Of a stretch of DNA of 64,000 bases, positions 22,179 through 32,547 are shown piece after piece. Each line of letters opens with the position of its first letter. Position 1 is the first letter of the stretch. The translations under genes and the position numbers were made by a program. The stretch covers positions 3,028,001 through 3,092,000 of the forward strand of contig NC_057319.1 of NCBI RefSeq assembly GCF_000687475.1. Direction: 5' to 3'. The notes beneath the pieces are model-generated. The model was not told where the DNA came from and did not search any database. It saw only the letters and a program-made list of their open reading frames with translations. This DNA is from Ustilaginoidea virens. Its lineage: Eukaryota; Ascomycota; Sordariomycetes; Hypocreales; Clavicipitaceae.

Positions 22179-23674
22179 GCTGTTGTTGTTGTTGTTGTTG
22201 TTGCTGTTGCTGCTGTTGCTGCTGTTGTTGCTGTTGTTGGTGACTCGTGCCTTTCCGGGGTCCGCCAGCCATTGGAATCGGGGCGTCATTGATGATGCTC
22301 TCATCCTCCACAACCTCCTCGCCTTTATGAGTTTTGCGAACACGCGGTCCCGTCTCCTGTGTATACAGAATCGATTGCTTCTCAGCTTTGGCTCTCATTT
22401 CGGCGGTTTGCTTCTGCATCTCGGCCGAGGCCAGCTGCTCTGACGTCATGACTGCCAACGTTGCTGGCGTGTGGACACCTTGCAGGACCCCGTGCATTAT
22501 TTCCGGGTTGTTCTTTAGGTTGAAGGTTAGAGATTTTATCTGCTGGCTGTATTCCTTGTGACCTTTTGATGCTGGGTGAGTGTCAAAGACGGCGCGTTCA
22601 ATCTGCAAGGCGTAATCTTCCGACACGCTGTCCTCTGAGCTGCCGTTGGGTACCTCAAGTTCGCCTTGTTTCACCATCATGCCGAAAACATGGGAGATGG
22701 ATCGTTTCAATGCCTTGGCAGGACCGGCTCGCGTCGACGGCAGTTCGGAAATGGCTTTGGCCAAGTCGTCAGGCTTGGTGTACGATGCTGACCCAGAAAG
22801 TGCATCGTTTGCCGATACACGACGCAGCTTGGCAGACTGCCGAGTCTAGGTTAGAATCGGAAAATAATAATCATCATGTCTAGTTGTGGGTTTTGAATAG
22901 GGTTTGCCGTCATACCTTGCCATCAGTTTCCTGAGACTCTAGTCTTAATTTCCGCTTCCCTGGCTTCGATGCGGGCTCCTTCTTGTCCTTGGCGTCGGGG
23001 ACGGGCGACGCCTTGCCATTAGTCTTGCCAACGTCCTTTTCGGCTTCGTCTTTAGCATCACTCATCCTCTTGCCTCTACCTCTGCGTCCTCCCCTCTTCT
23101 TCTTCCTCTCAACTTCCTCTTCTTCGTATTCTTTTCGCCGCGTCTCCCATGGCTTTTCTCCCTTGGCAATGCTCGCCAGCAGCTCTTTGTGATTTTCCGG
23201 TCGACATTGCTCGCACCAGTAGTTTTCGGGTATTTCATCCTCAAACGAGCTCACGCCGACGCAAACATTGTGTTGCCAGGCGTAGCAGGTCTCGCAAGAA
23301 ATCCAAGCCTCGCCAGAATCTTCGTCTTGCTCCGTTGCGCCGCAAACGCATCGAATGACCTCTTCGGGCTCTTGGGATTGATCCTTTTCTTGTGCCTTCT
23401 TTGTCTTCTTTGCCTGTCGTCGCTTGGGAGCCACGGCCGGCTCGAGCTCGTCGAACGATTTCGTATGCTGACCCTTGGTGGCTCTAACTGAGCGCCGAGG
23501 CTCCGCCTCTGCTGTTCGCCACATGTTAGCGCTTTCTCAACGTTGCAATGGTCTGTAAGACTCTGCGCGGGGGGGCAGCCTTGAAATGTGCTTCGGCTGG
23601 TCGTCGCCTCTTTGTTCCCCAAGGCTGGCCTAGATGTACGCGAACCAAAAGATTTTTTGAGGCTTACCAGACAT
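20809..23674 (-). CDS. BYE1: BYE1-like transcription factor (PHD + TFIIS central + SPOC)
   Basis: Three coding exons are proposed: 23674-23668 (ATG TCT G only), 23511-22916 and 22845-20809, giving 879 residues. Intron 1 (156 nt) has donor GTAAGC and a GCTAAC...AACAG acceptor, and yields MSAEAEPRRSVRATKG. Intron 2 (22915-22846, 70 nt) has donor GTATGA and a CCTAG acceptor. Residues about 55-105 are a PHD finger (CVCG ... CETCYAWQHNVCVG ... YWCEQC). Residues about 205-345 are a TFIIS central domain (KALKRSISHVFG, IERAVF, LTFNLKNNPEI). A run of 40 Gln follows at about 404-443, and a SPOC domain at about 540-690. In yeast Bye1 the PHD reads H3K4me3 and the TFIIS-like domain binds RNA polymerase II on chromatin. 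The tail is Pro-rich. Domain order makes the assignment firm. Confidence 0.93.
22120..22239. repeat. Glutamine-codon trinucleotide tract in BYE1
   Basis: 120 bp of TTG/CTG on plus, read on minus as 40 Gln codons. CAG codons are interspersed at the upstream coding end and the rest is almost pure CAA, a pattern expected when the pure part expands by slippage. Confidence 0.95.
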
Positions 23675-24925
23675 TGTGTTGTGGTCAAATAGCGAAACGT
23701 AATTCGCTTTCCTGTTGTCGCAGTCGGAGAATGACGGCGCTCGGTTGGGAAAGATGCCCTTGCTTGCTGCTGCAAACCGCACTGCCCTCTGGTGATCTAC
23801 TAATTTCCAGGCGACGAGGTTTCGACACTGCCTAGCCTCAAACACGCATTTGACATTTACGAAGTAGACAGGACTAGGAAGTCACGACTATAGCAAGACC
23901 CAGAAACGCCTGCTACCCAAAAAGAAATCACCGCTTCAGTGTCCGCCTCTATCCCCGAGCGCAGGCTTTGAGACGAGCCGCTTGTTGGCGCAACCCTGCT
24001 TCAAGATCTTTACACGGCGCCCGACGGTGAATACACCGTTGGTGAGGTGCTACAAATCTTATCGCGATCAGTGCGTGGAAAGGGGGATGGAAAGACGAAA
24101 AGACGGAAAGACCAGTGTGGAATCAATCAATCCTGCGCGGCAAACGACCGTAGTTGATGCTGCTGGTGGGTGGCGATTGGGTTTGGTAGGGTCGAGCAAA
24201 CAAGAAACTCTGCCACGTCAGTTGCCAAGAGGGCAGCGCGAGCAAAAAAAGAGGTTGACGACAGAGAGGTGACTGAAACAAAACAGAATGAGAAGATTAA
24301 ATAACTGTGCAAGCTCGCGTGGTTCCTACGGGCGCAGGCACCTAGGGCTTGAGGAAGCTTCGATGGAGCAAAGAAAGTGGAAAGTGGAAAGTGGAAAGTG
24401 GGGAGGCAGGATGGAAAATTGCAGAAATCTCTCTTTTGCCAAAGGGGCGAGGGGCGAGGGGTGAGGGGATGATGGGGGATGAGGAGGAGGAGGTGGAGAG
24501 AGCCAGCAGCGACCGTATTTTGCTGCAAAGAGCTTGCTATCCCCAGTGTTTATTAATCTGGGCCGGAGGAAGGTACGTGGCGACCACGGATGATGAGTCA
24601 GCAGGTACCATTTTTGTGGTGGGTATGCCTGAGGCACCAAGCCCACCGCGGCAAGGCTGGAGCTTTGGTACGCGGCTTAGCTTGTGCCTGGAGCTTCTGC
24701 GCCAAGTGAAGTGAGTGTGACGCCCGTTGTTCAGACAGACAGACAGACAGACAGACGGACGACTGCAGACCAACCGCGCACTGCGAGATCAATTCAATCC
24801 ACCAACCTTTGCTGCCGCTCTACCCAACGGCCAAGGCTACCTCACACAGCTGACGATTTTGGGAGCCAGGCTTCTTTGCATCTTCCTAACCTGGTAGATT
24901 TGACGATTCCCTCAATTTCTCCGTC
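23675..24925. promoter_or_regulatory. Divergent intergenic region of BYE1 and PRE9
   Basis: 1.25 kb between two divergent starts. It contains short GGAAAGTGGAAAGT (about 24377-24400) and GACAGACA (about 24733-24757) repeats. No gene or defined binding site was recognised. Confidence 0.5.
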
Positions 24926-25923
24926 ATGTCTCGTCGTTACGATTCCCGAGTGCGTTTCAGATTCTACATGCATGTTGATGCCGGGCGTCGTCCCGTTGGA
25001 AAGTCAGTGGCTAACTACTTGGCACCCGCAGACAACCATCTTCTCGCCCGAAGGCCGTCTCTACCAGGTGGAATATGCGTTGGAGGCGATTTCACATGCT
25101 GGTACGGCCATTGGAATCCTCGCAAAAGATGGCATCGTCCTGGCTGCCGAGCGAAAGGTGACGTCCAAGCTGCTGGAACAAGACACATCGGCAGAGAAGC
25201 TCTACGTTTTGAACGAGTAAGACGCGACCCTTGAACCTAGTGGCCCCCCCCTCCCCCCTAGCCTGCCATTACTGAGCCCTTGTGTTCCCGCAGCAACATG
25301 ATCTGTGCCGTTGCGGGCATGACGGCCGATGCCAATATCCTCATCAACTATGCCCGCCAAGCTGCTCAGCGATACCTCCTCACCTACAACGAAGACATTC
25401 CTTGCGAGCAGCTCGTCCGTCGTCTCTGCGATCTCAAACAAGGATACACTCAGCATGGCGGTCTCCGACCTTTTGGCGTTTCGTTCATCTATGCCGGCTG
25501 GGACCCTCGCAGGAAATTCCAACTGTACCTCAGTAACCCATCCGGCAACTACGGCGGCTGGAAGGCCACGAGTGCCGGTGCCAACAATGCTAGTGCCCAG
25601 AGCTTGTTGAAGCAAGATTACAAAGAGGACTGCACGCTGAAGGAAGCTTGCGCAACGGCGGTCAAGGTGCTGAGCAAGACCATGGATTCCACCAAGCTAA
25701 GCAGTGAGAAGAGTAAGTCGCCGACCCCGCCAACCCGGCGCATTTGTTTCGATCTCCTGATCCTGGGACTTTTCCGACTAACCGATACGGCACAGTTGAG
25801 TTCGCGACAGTGGGACAAACAGAGGAGGGCAAGATTTACCACCGATTGTGGAGCGCTGACGAGATTACGGCCTTGTTGAAGGAGCACGATCTGGCCAAAA
25901 GTGAGGATGCTGAGGACAAGTAA
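24926..25923 (+). CDS. PRE9: 20S proteasome subunit alpha (Pre9/PSMA4-type)
   Basis: Four exons, 24926-24949, 25032-25216, 25294-25712 and 25796-25923, give 251 residues. The introns are 82, 77 and 83 nt with donors GTGCGT, GTAAGA and GTAAGT, each ending in CAG. The joined N-terminus reads MSRRYDSR then [19 protein letters not shown], the proteasome alpha-type signature. It continues with [30 protein letters not shown] and [15 protein letters not shown]. The C-terminus ends in a charged KSEDAEDK tail. The sequence pattern fits alpha3 (yeast Pre9, human PSMA4), part of the outer ring that gates the 20S core. It is expected in nucleus and cytosol. Convergent with the PAP2 gene and divergent from BYE1. 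Confidence 0.95.
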
Positions 25924-26044
25924 ACCGGCATGCAAACGGCATGCAAACGGCATGCGAACGGCATGCGTCATTGCTTAAAAATCAGTCCATCTAGAACCCA
26001 AGGCCCATCGGAAACCAACCGTCTTTGTAATAATACACCCCAGG

Positions 26045-26081
<37 letters not shown>

Positions 26082-26330
26082 GTGCAGTTCCATCATGAAG
26101 TGTTGTATCTCAGGGTTGCCTATGTATTTCATTTCCAGCAGAAACCCACCGGCAAACCAATGACACACTTTCATGCCAGACCAACAACGCGCCTGCGTCC
26201 CCTTGGCCCCCAAGCCTTTACGATTCCTACGTTACAATGTTCGTACAGCATGGTACACACACACGAGAGGGTATTTTCGAGTGTCTCTCTGCAGAAGGCG
26301 AGGGAGACTCAGTGTCGGGGGTAGTCGAAG
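25924..26330. other. Convergent spacer with poly-T run
   Basis: 407 bp between the 3' ends of PRE9 and the PAP2 gene. A 10-11 nt GGCATGCAAAC repeat (about 25928-25965) and about 31 T (26049-26079) are the only features. Confidence 0.6.
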
Positions 26331-27464
26331 TCAAGGTTGGAGCTCATAATCCTCCTCGCCCGTGCGGTTCATGCCACCGCCCGTCTCCTCGTCACGAACT
26401 CGCTGCCAAGCGGCGGATTGCAAATCGCTGCCCGGCCGGGGGTAAGGCTCGCTGCATTTCGGGCTGGACAATCTCGGCCAGTGTCTTCTGTAGCTCCAGT
26501 ACGCCACGCTCATGCCCAGCGCCGATCCGACGCAGACATCATACACGTCGTGCCGGTAGTCCTCGCAACGTGAGATGGCGATCAAGGTGGCCCCGATAAG
26601 GGGAAGCAGGCAGATGAGAGCCCGCCCCAGGTCTCGGCCGCCAACGGGATGGTCGAAAACGTGCAGCTGGCCGGCCAGAAACAAGCTGAGGAAGCCCAAG
26701 CCAGCAAAGGAGAAGGACGAATGTCCCGAGGGAAAGGAGCGCCATCCGTCCTGGAGCTTGAAGGACTCGTGCGACTGGCACACTTCGATGCCGACCAGGA
26801 CGTTGGGTTTCGTGCTGGCCGAAGGACGACATCGATCCAGCAGATCGGGTCGAGGACGGCCAACGGCGTTTTTGACGACGTCGGTGAGGAAGGACGTGAG
26901 AAGCAGGGATATGAGGAAGGGGAGGTACGTAACTTCGTGTTTTGACATGGGCGCCCTGGACGCGAGGTTGCAGGCGATGAGAAGGGCAAGGGGGAGGAGA
27001 AGGGCGTACATGAACATGCAGACTGGGTTGAATGGTCGTAAGAGCAAAGCCGCAGCGAGCAGGACAGCCTGCGAGGGGTGCGCCACTCACAGACGGATAC
27101 ACGCTCATGTAAAGCGTGGGGGTAGGCGATGCGAAGGTCGTTGATGAAGAACAAGCGATGGAACGGAGTGGTCAGGATTGCGAGCTGCGCACAACCCGGC
27201 GCACAACAAAGCGCACGTTAGCACCCTTGGGCTGCACAGCGAGGCGAGGCGAGGCGAGGCGAGGATGCACGTACGGCCAACCAGGCTCCTAGGAGGACCA
27301 AGAAGCCAATATACTCGGGGGCATGTGTGGTCTATGGTTTCATTGTTAGTCGGCTTGGCGATGCTGGGCTTGGGGGGGGGTTGTTGCTGTAGGGAGCTTA
27401 CCTGCCATGCCCGAGTCAAACACGAGGCCGTCCCGCCGGATACTACGCCTCGACGAGAGGCCAT
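26331..27464 (-). CDS. PAP2-family lipid phosphate phosphatase
   Basis: Four exons, 27464-27402, 27331-27275, 27184-27091 and 27022-26331, give 301 residues. The introns are 70, 90 and 68 nt with donors GTAAGC, GTACGT and GTGAGT. The joined sequence reads TTHAPEYIGFLVLLGAWLA, LAILTTPFHRLFFIND, then ERVSVFCMFMYALLL. All three phosphatase motifs are intact: KNAVGRPRP (K-x6-RP), PSGH, and SRCEDYRHDVYD (SR-x5-H-x3-D). Several hydrophobic segments give the usual six-pass topology. Family members (yeast Dpp1/Lpp1) remove phosphate from diacylglycerol pyrophosphate, phosphatidate or lysophosphatidate at vacuole or Golgi membranes. The substrate cannot be read from sequence. The start ATG gives a short hydrophilic N-terminus. 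Convergent with PRE9. Confidence 0.9.
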
Positions 27465-28272
27465 GGCGAATCATGCGGGAGACGACGGTCCGTCAATTGG
27501 ACGCGGCTGGGCTCCAGCGTGTTGATGATGTCCATGTGCCGTTGCCCAGGTTGTTGAACCGACAAGCCCAGGTGCCACGTTGAGACGTCCAGGGCTAGGA
27601 CTTCTGGGGCTAGGACTTCTGGAGCCAAGTTGATACATAGATTGACCAGACGTCTGGTTGACCAGTGCACAGTTGATGCCTGGCATTAAGCCAGCACGCC
27701 GCGCCCCTATAAAGGGCGCTGTGCGGGACATGGCGGGGGGGTGGCCGGGCGGTGCTTGCTCGCTGAGCGACAGCGCCCTGATGCCCTGATGCTCTGTTGC
27801 GCCGAAACCTGGCCTTGCGCATGTTGTCCATGTGCGGTCAACTTCAACTTCGCCGTATACGCTGAACGGCCAACTGGCTCGCAAGAAGAGCAATATGAGA
27901 TGCAAGAGATGCAGCAAAGGGACGGACGGTGCCTCGCGAATCCGCAGTCGACATGAAACTTCCAAAGGTTCGCTCGCTCGCCTTGGGCTGCCGACTCCGC
28001 GCCCCACTCTGGCGTTGGAGTCTACCCTGCGGACCATCCTGGAGACATCAATCACGCACGTTTCAACTTTTACCCTCAGGGCCACCAGTAGGTATGTAAA
28101 ACTTCCCACAGACTTCCCGCAAACTTCCAACTTACTGTGCACCACGTCCGCCCAGGCAAGCCGGCCGGCCAAGCTCCAGCGCCATCTTGACATCTTGACG
28201 TGGCTCTGCTCGACAAAGCAAAATCAAACCAACCACGACCATGCCCTCCCTATCCCCTCGCTCGTAACAGCC
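27465..28272. promoter_or_regulatory. Divergent promoter region of PAP2 and URN1 genes
   Basis: 808 bp between divergent starts. The URN1 frame stays open upstream to about 27832 without a convincing start, so that extension is treated as leader. A TATAAA word lies at about 27707. A GGGGCTAGGACTTCTGG duplication is at about 27590-27625. Confidence 0.45.
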
Positions 28273-29806
28273 ATGCTCAAATCAACCTACAAGCCCTCGG
28301 TCGCCGCGGCTCCTCTGCCGCCCGGATGGACCGAGCACACCGCTCCCACCGGGCACAAATACTACCACAACACGGAAACCAACGTGTCCACCTACCAGCG
28401 GCCCGGTGCGGCGCCGCAGGCCCCCCAGCCAGCCCGAGACGCCTACTCGCCGTACGCTCACCTGCCTTCCCTGGCCGACCCCCGCGTTGCCAACGCGTAT
28501 CTTGCGCAGGCCAACGCCCAGCAGAACCGGCCTCGCGATCCGCGTGACCGCGGGCGGGCCAGCGGAGGGCACGACCGACGGCCCAGGCCGCAGCCCGTCG
28601 ATAAGCCCCGGAGGGTGGAGGAGATCCCCGGGTGCGAGCCGTGGGTGCTGGTGTATACCAAGTACTCGAGGCGGTTCGCCCACAACCCCGTCAAGAAGGC
28701 CAGCTACTGGCGCATCCCCGACAAGCTCACCCAGGGGATCCTGGAGCTTGACAAGGCGCGGATACGGGACAAGGCCGCTGGCCAACAAGCCGGCGTGAAC
28801 AACGGCCAGGACGTGGTTTCCGAGCCCAGGGAGCAGACGGCGCCGCAGCGTCAAGACGAAAGCGACAGCGACGAATACGAGGAAGTGGAGGTGGAGGTGG
28901 AGGTGTCCGATGATGATGATGATGGTGATGGTGATGGTGATGATGATGATGATGATGAAGGAGGAGGAGGAGGAGGAAAGGGAAACTGTGGCGACGACGG
29001 CGACGCCGAAAGCGAGCATCCCTCGAAAAGACGGCGGACGGGCCACGCTTCCCGGGGCGATGGCACCGGCGGGCAAGGGGACGGGCAACACGGTCCCGTC
29101 GAGTTCACCGAAGCCGACATCGCCGCACAGCTCCAAGCCATGGGCGAAGACTACGGGCTGGAACCGGGCGACTACGACGACGGGAACATGGAAAACTGGC
29201 CCGAAGGCACCCACGGCGTCGACTTTTCCCAAGACGACGCCAAGGCCCTCTTCAAGGACCTCCTCAACGACCTCGGCGTCAACCCCTACAGCCCGTGGGA
29301 CAAGACCCTGGAACAAGGCGGGCTCGTCAACGACCCGCGCTACACGGCGCTGGACACGACGCGCGCCCGCAAAGAATGCTGGGACGAGTGGGCGCGCGGC
29401 AAGATCGCCGAGCTGAAGGAGGCGCGGGCCAGGCAGGAGACCAAGGACCCCCGGGTGGCGTACATGGCCTTCCTGCAGCAAAAGGCCACGCCCAAGCTGT
29501 ACTGGCCAGAGTTCAGGAGAAAGTACAGGAAGGAGGAGCCCATGAGGGACCCGAGGCTCCGGGACAAGGACCGCGAGAAGGCCTACCGCGAGCACATCAA
29601 CCGGCTCAAGCTGCCCCTGGCGACGCTCAAGGCCGATCTCGCGGCGCTGCTGAGGAGCCAGCCCGCCCGCCTGCTGCACAGCCAGTCGTCGACGGCGAAC
29701 CTGCCGGCCCAGGTGCTGGTCGACAGCCGGTACGTCTCGCTGGATCCGCGGATCCGCGACCCCCTGGTCGAAGCCTACGTGCAAGGCCTGCCCCCGCCTC
29801 CCGAGG

Positions 29807-29837
<31 letters not shown>

Positions 29838-30093
29838 GGGAGGAGGGGACGAGAACGACGAGGCCAGGGCGAGGGAGGCGAGGGCGCGGCGCGAAAGGGC
29901 GCTGCGCGAGAGGAACTGCGCCGTGGAAGAGCAGAAGAGGCGGAGGGACAGGGAGCTCGCGGCCAGCAAAGCCCGGCTCAGGGACGAGGAGCGGGAGCTG
30001 GAGAGCGCCATGCGGGTGGGCAAGAGGGGCCTGCAGAGTCAGTTGGCCGAGGCGTCGCATGCTGGGAACCAAGACTCCGAGTCGTTGATGTAA
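28273..30093 (+). CDS. URN1: URN1-like WW/FF-domain splicing factor
   Basis: Single exon of 606 residues starting MLKSTYKPSV at 28273. Residues about 15-46 are a WW domain (LPPGWTEHTAPTGHKYYHN) in which the second aromatic is Tyr (STYQRP). Residues about 122-150 form a second WW-like element (WVLVYTKYSRRFAHNP ... SYWRIP). A very acidic Asp/Glu tract follows, encoded by GAT and GAG repeats. Residues about 321-380 (KALFKDLLNDLGVNPYSPWD) and about 392-447 are two FF-type helical domains. The C-terminus is a charged coiled coil with an Ala run (poly-GCT). The order fits yeast Urn1 and the TCERG1/PRP40 group, nuclear proteins tied to the spliceosome. A large antisense ORF across this gene is a shadow of high GC. 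Convergent with the NUDIX gene, 123 bp away. Confidence 0.85.
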
Positions 30094-30176
30094 GAAATTG
30101 ATTTGTATCACGTGGCAGCGTCGTATAGCTTCATTCTGCCGCAAGCAGCATCAGAGAGACGCGCTTCCCAAGGCTG

Positions 30177-30215
30177 CCGTCCGTCCGTCCGTCCGTCCGT
30201 CCGTCCGTCCGTCCG
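30177..30215. repeat. (CCGT)x9 tetranucleotide repeat
   Basis: Nine CCGT units fill much of the 123-bp gap between the convergent URN1 and NUDIX genes and abut the NUDIX stop codon (30217). Confidence 0.95.
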
Positions 30216-30216
30216 C

Positions 30217-31902
30217 TCACAAGTCGCCAAAGTAATGCTCCGATCGTCGCCCAACATCCTCGGCCCACCTCATCACATCCTCGGCCTTGGCCACCCCTTC
30301 CTCCGTGACATAATAATCAACCAGCGCTCTCGGCACCCACTCGAAATAGACGTTTCTCACCCGGACACCACCACCACCACCACCACGCCCCGGCTCCTGC
30401 CGCTCCGGCCACCGCAGACCGGCCTCCGCCCAAGCACCTACCACCTCGCCCGGGTCATTCTCCTCCTCCTGCCGCGCCCGCGGATCATGGTCCAGCGGCG
30501 AGACCTTGTCCGTCTCGCTCACAACCACCACCTTGGCGTCTCTGGACACGTGCTTCGCCGCCAGCACCGCCGGCAGGGACCCCGTCTTGTTGCTCACGTT
30601 GCCGTGCCTGTCGATCAGGTCCGCCCCGAGGAGGACGAGCCGCGCGTCCCGGGCGGCGACCGCCGCACAGGCATCCGTGTACACGGTCGTGCGCAGGCGA
30701 GGGGGCCCGGCGGTGCCCCGGGCGGCGGCGCAGCCAGACAGCCTGCACGCGAGGCCGGCCCCCTCGAATAGCGGACGGGACTCGAGGACGCGCAGGTCGA
30801 GCAGCGGCGCGGGGGTGCCGGTCGTCGCGAGGGCGTGCGCCAGGCAGGCGTGGATTGTCGAGCTGGACGACAGGGTGAGCACCACGAGCGCATCTGCTCC
30901 CGCCGCGAGGGCTGCCGCAAGGGCGGTGAACTCGCTCGCGATTCTGGACACCGACGTCTCCCTGGTCCGCCGCAAGGCGCGCATCTCGGCCAGCATGTCG
31001 TCGACCGTGGCTCCCGACAAGCAGCAGCCGGCCGTCTCCATCCTCCGCTCGACAACGTCCAGGCTGCGCAGGACAGCGCTCAGGATCGACGCCGCCATGC
31101 TCTCGCGCCCGTTCCTCCACAGGTGCCACGCTGCTCTCCGGAAGTTGGCCCACCACGCCTCTCCGTCCCCGCTGTCCAGCTGGCTCACCACGTCGGCCAA
31201 GATCGCCCCCGCCTTGCCTGCGAGCTGCCTCGCGCCGCTCTCGTGGTCGTCCCTCAGCGCTTGCAGCCCCTTGTCCAGCACCGCCGCGGCTGCCGAACCA
31301 AGGTCCAGCGCGGGCCACACCCTCCTGAGAGACTCCAGCAGCTTGGGGACTCCTGGGAATGCCTCCTCATCCGCTACATCCCCGGGGTCGAACCACCCGT
31401 ACGCTTCATGCTCCCAGTCCAGCCTCATGCCTTGCTCGCCTCTGGCGCCCGTCTCGGCGTCGGGAGGCTTGAGAACAAACGCAAAGGGATGGATGGTCCA
31501 CTCTCTCCCCACGGATTCGTCGGCAAAGGTGTACGGCTTTCCTTGGCGCAGGAAGGTCAGCGACGAGGCGTCGAGGCCTGTTTCTTCTCCTAGTTCTCGC
31601 CATGCCGTCGCGAGAGGGTTGGAGTCTGTGGCTTCCACGCTGCCTGATATAGGGGCGTATTTGTGCCTGTTTTATTTTCATTTTTATTTTATTTTTTTTT
31701 CTCATGACGCCGTCGCTCGATGCGCTTAGCAATCAGAGCATCTCATCTCTGGATGGGTGGGTGCATGACTGATGAAAACGTACCGGTAGGTGCTAACCTT
31801 GCCGCTCCTCTTGAACAGCGCGACCTTGGGCCTCGCTACGCCGTTTGCCGGGAACTTGAATATGAAGCTTACTGCTACTTGTTGCTTCGTCAAGTTGGAC
31901 AT
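30217..31902 (-). CDS. NUDIX hydrolase fused to an eIF-2B alpha/beta/delta-like domain
   Basis: Two exons, 31902-31784 and 31666-30217, give 522 residues. The 117-nt intron has donor GTACGT, a GCTAAG branch-like site and an ACAG acceptor, and joins KVSTYR to HKYAPISGSVEATD. Residues about 8-150 form a NUDIX fold. The NUDIX-box region ATAWRELGEETGL keeps the REL-EE-TG core. Residues about 180-510 resemble eIF-2B alpha/beta/delta and related sugar-phosphate isomerases (VVLTLSSSSTIHACL, VLESRPLFEGAGLA, VLLGADLIDRHGNVSNKTGS, VVVVSETDKVSPL). The fusion implies a soluble enzyme or sensor of a nucleotide- or ribose-phosphate-like ligand, not the eIF2B complex itself. That is inference. Fungal proteins of this two-domain type exist, to my memory. 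Confidence 0.85.
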
Positions 31903-32547
31903 GGCGACCAAGCTATGAAGGTGCGTTTTTGGTCGATGAGACGCGGGATGATGGTTCAACTGTCTTTTTCTGACCTGCGCATGATTTGAACCCGCGAGGC
32001 GCTTTATTCGCTCTTCGGGCCAAGCAGACGGATGGGCTTGGTGAGCTTGGTGAGCTTGGTGAGCTTGGTGAGCTTGGTGAGCTTGGTGAGCTTGGTTGCT
32101 TTCAAGTTTCTACCGGAAAACGTCCTATCAACCGAAGCGCGAGGGCGGGCATGATTGGATGACGCGTGCGTCTTGTTTGCGTCATCATTTGTGGTGGTTG
32201 CACAGTAAGTTCTCCGTACAAGATGGATGGTTCTGGACCCGGTCTTTTCCTCGCGACATTGGGAGAATGCAAAAATCTGTTTATTATGTACGGAGTAGAC
32301 AGCGGTGCCTTGCCTCAACAGCGGATGCATGTAAGCAGGTTTTACGAAACACGCCCCTCGGATCCAATGCATTGGGCAAAGGGGCTCTGATATCATTCGC
32401 TACTATGGTCTCTACTCTACTCTGCGGCGAGCAACGCCTACGGAAATTCAGCCATCTTTGTTTTGTTGGGCGCCAAGAAACGTCTCTGTGTAGGTGTGTA
32501 TGTGGACTTGTGGACTTGTGGAATGGGTGTGAGCGTGAATGTCGTCT
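31903..32547. other. Intergenic with 9-nt tandem repeat
   Basis: 645 bp between two minus-strand genes. It contains the (GTGAGCTTG) array and one TACGGAGTA copy at 32289. No gene is seen. Confidence 0.5.
32041..32094. repeat. 9-nt tandem repeat (GTGAGCTTG)x6
   Basis: Six perfect units in the promoter-side spacer of the NUDIX gene. Each unit read on plus contains a GTGAGC donor-like word. Confidence 0.95.

Noticed and set aside
27832..28272. Upstream in-frame extension of URN1 by about 147 codons
   Set aside because: It has no domain, its first start is a non-ATG codon, and the WW domain sits normally just after the ATG at 28273.
28282..30144. Minus-strand ORF of 620 codons
   Set aside because: Antisense shadow of URN1. 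GC-rich third positions keep the opposite strand open. The plus frame has WW and FF domains.
30506..31729. Plus-strand ORF of 407 codons
   Set aside because: Antisense shadow of the NUDIX/eIF-2B-like gene. Low-complexity Ser/Arg/Ala composition.
31978..32020. GGGTTCAAATC on the minus strand, like a tRNA T-loop
   Set aside because: The flanking bases do not form a 5-bp T stem, and no D or anticodon arm fits upstream.
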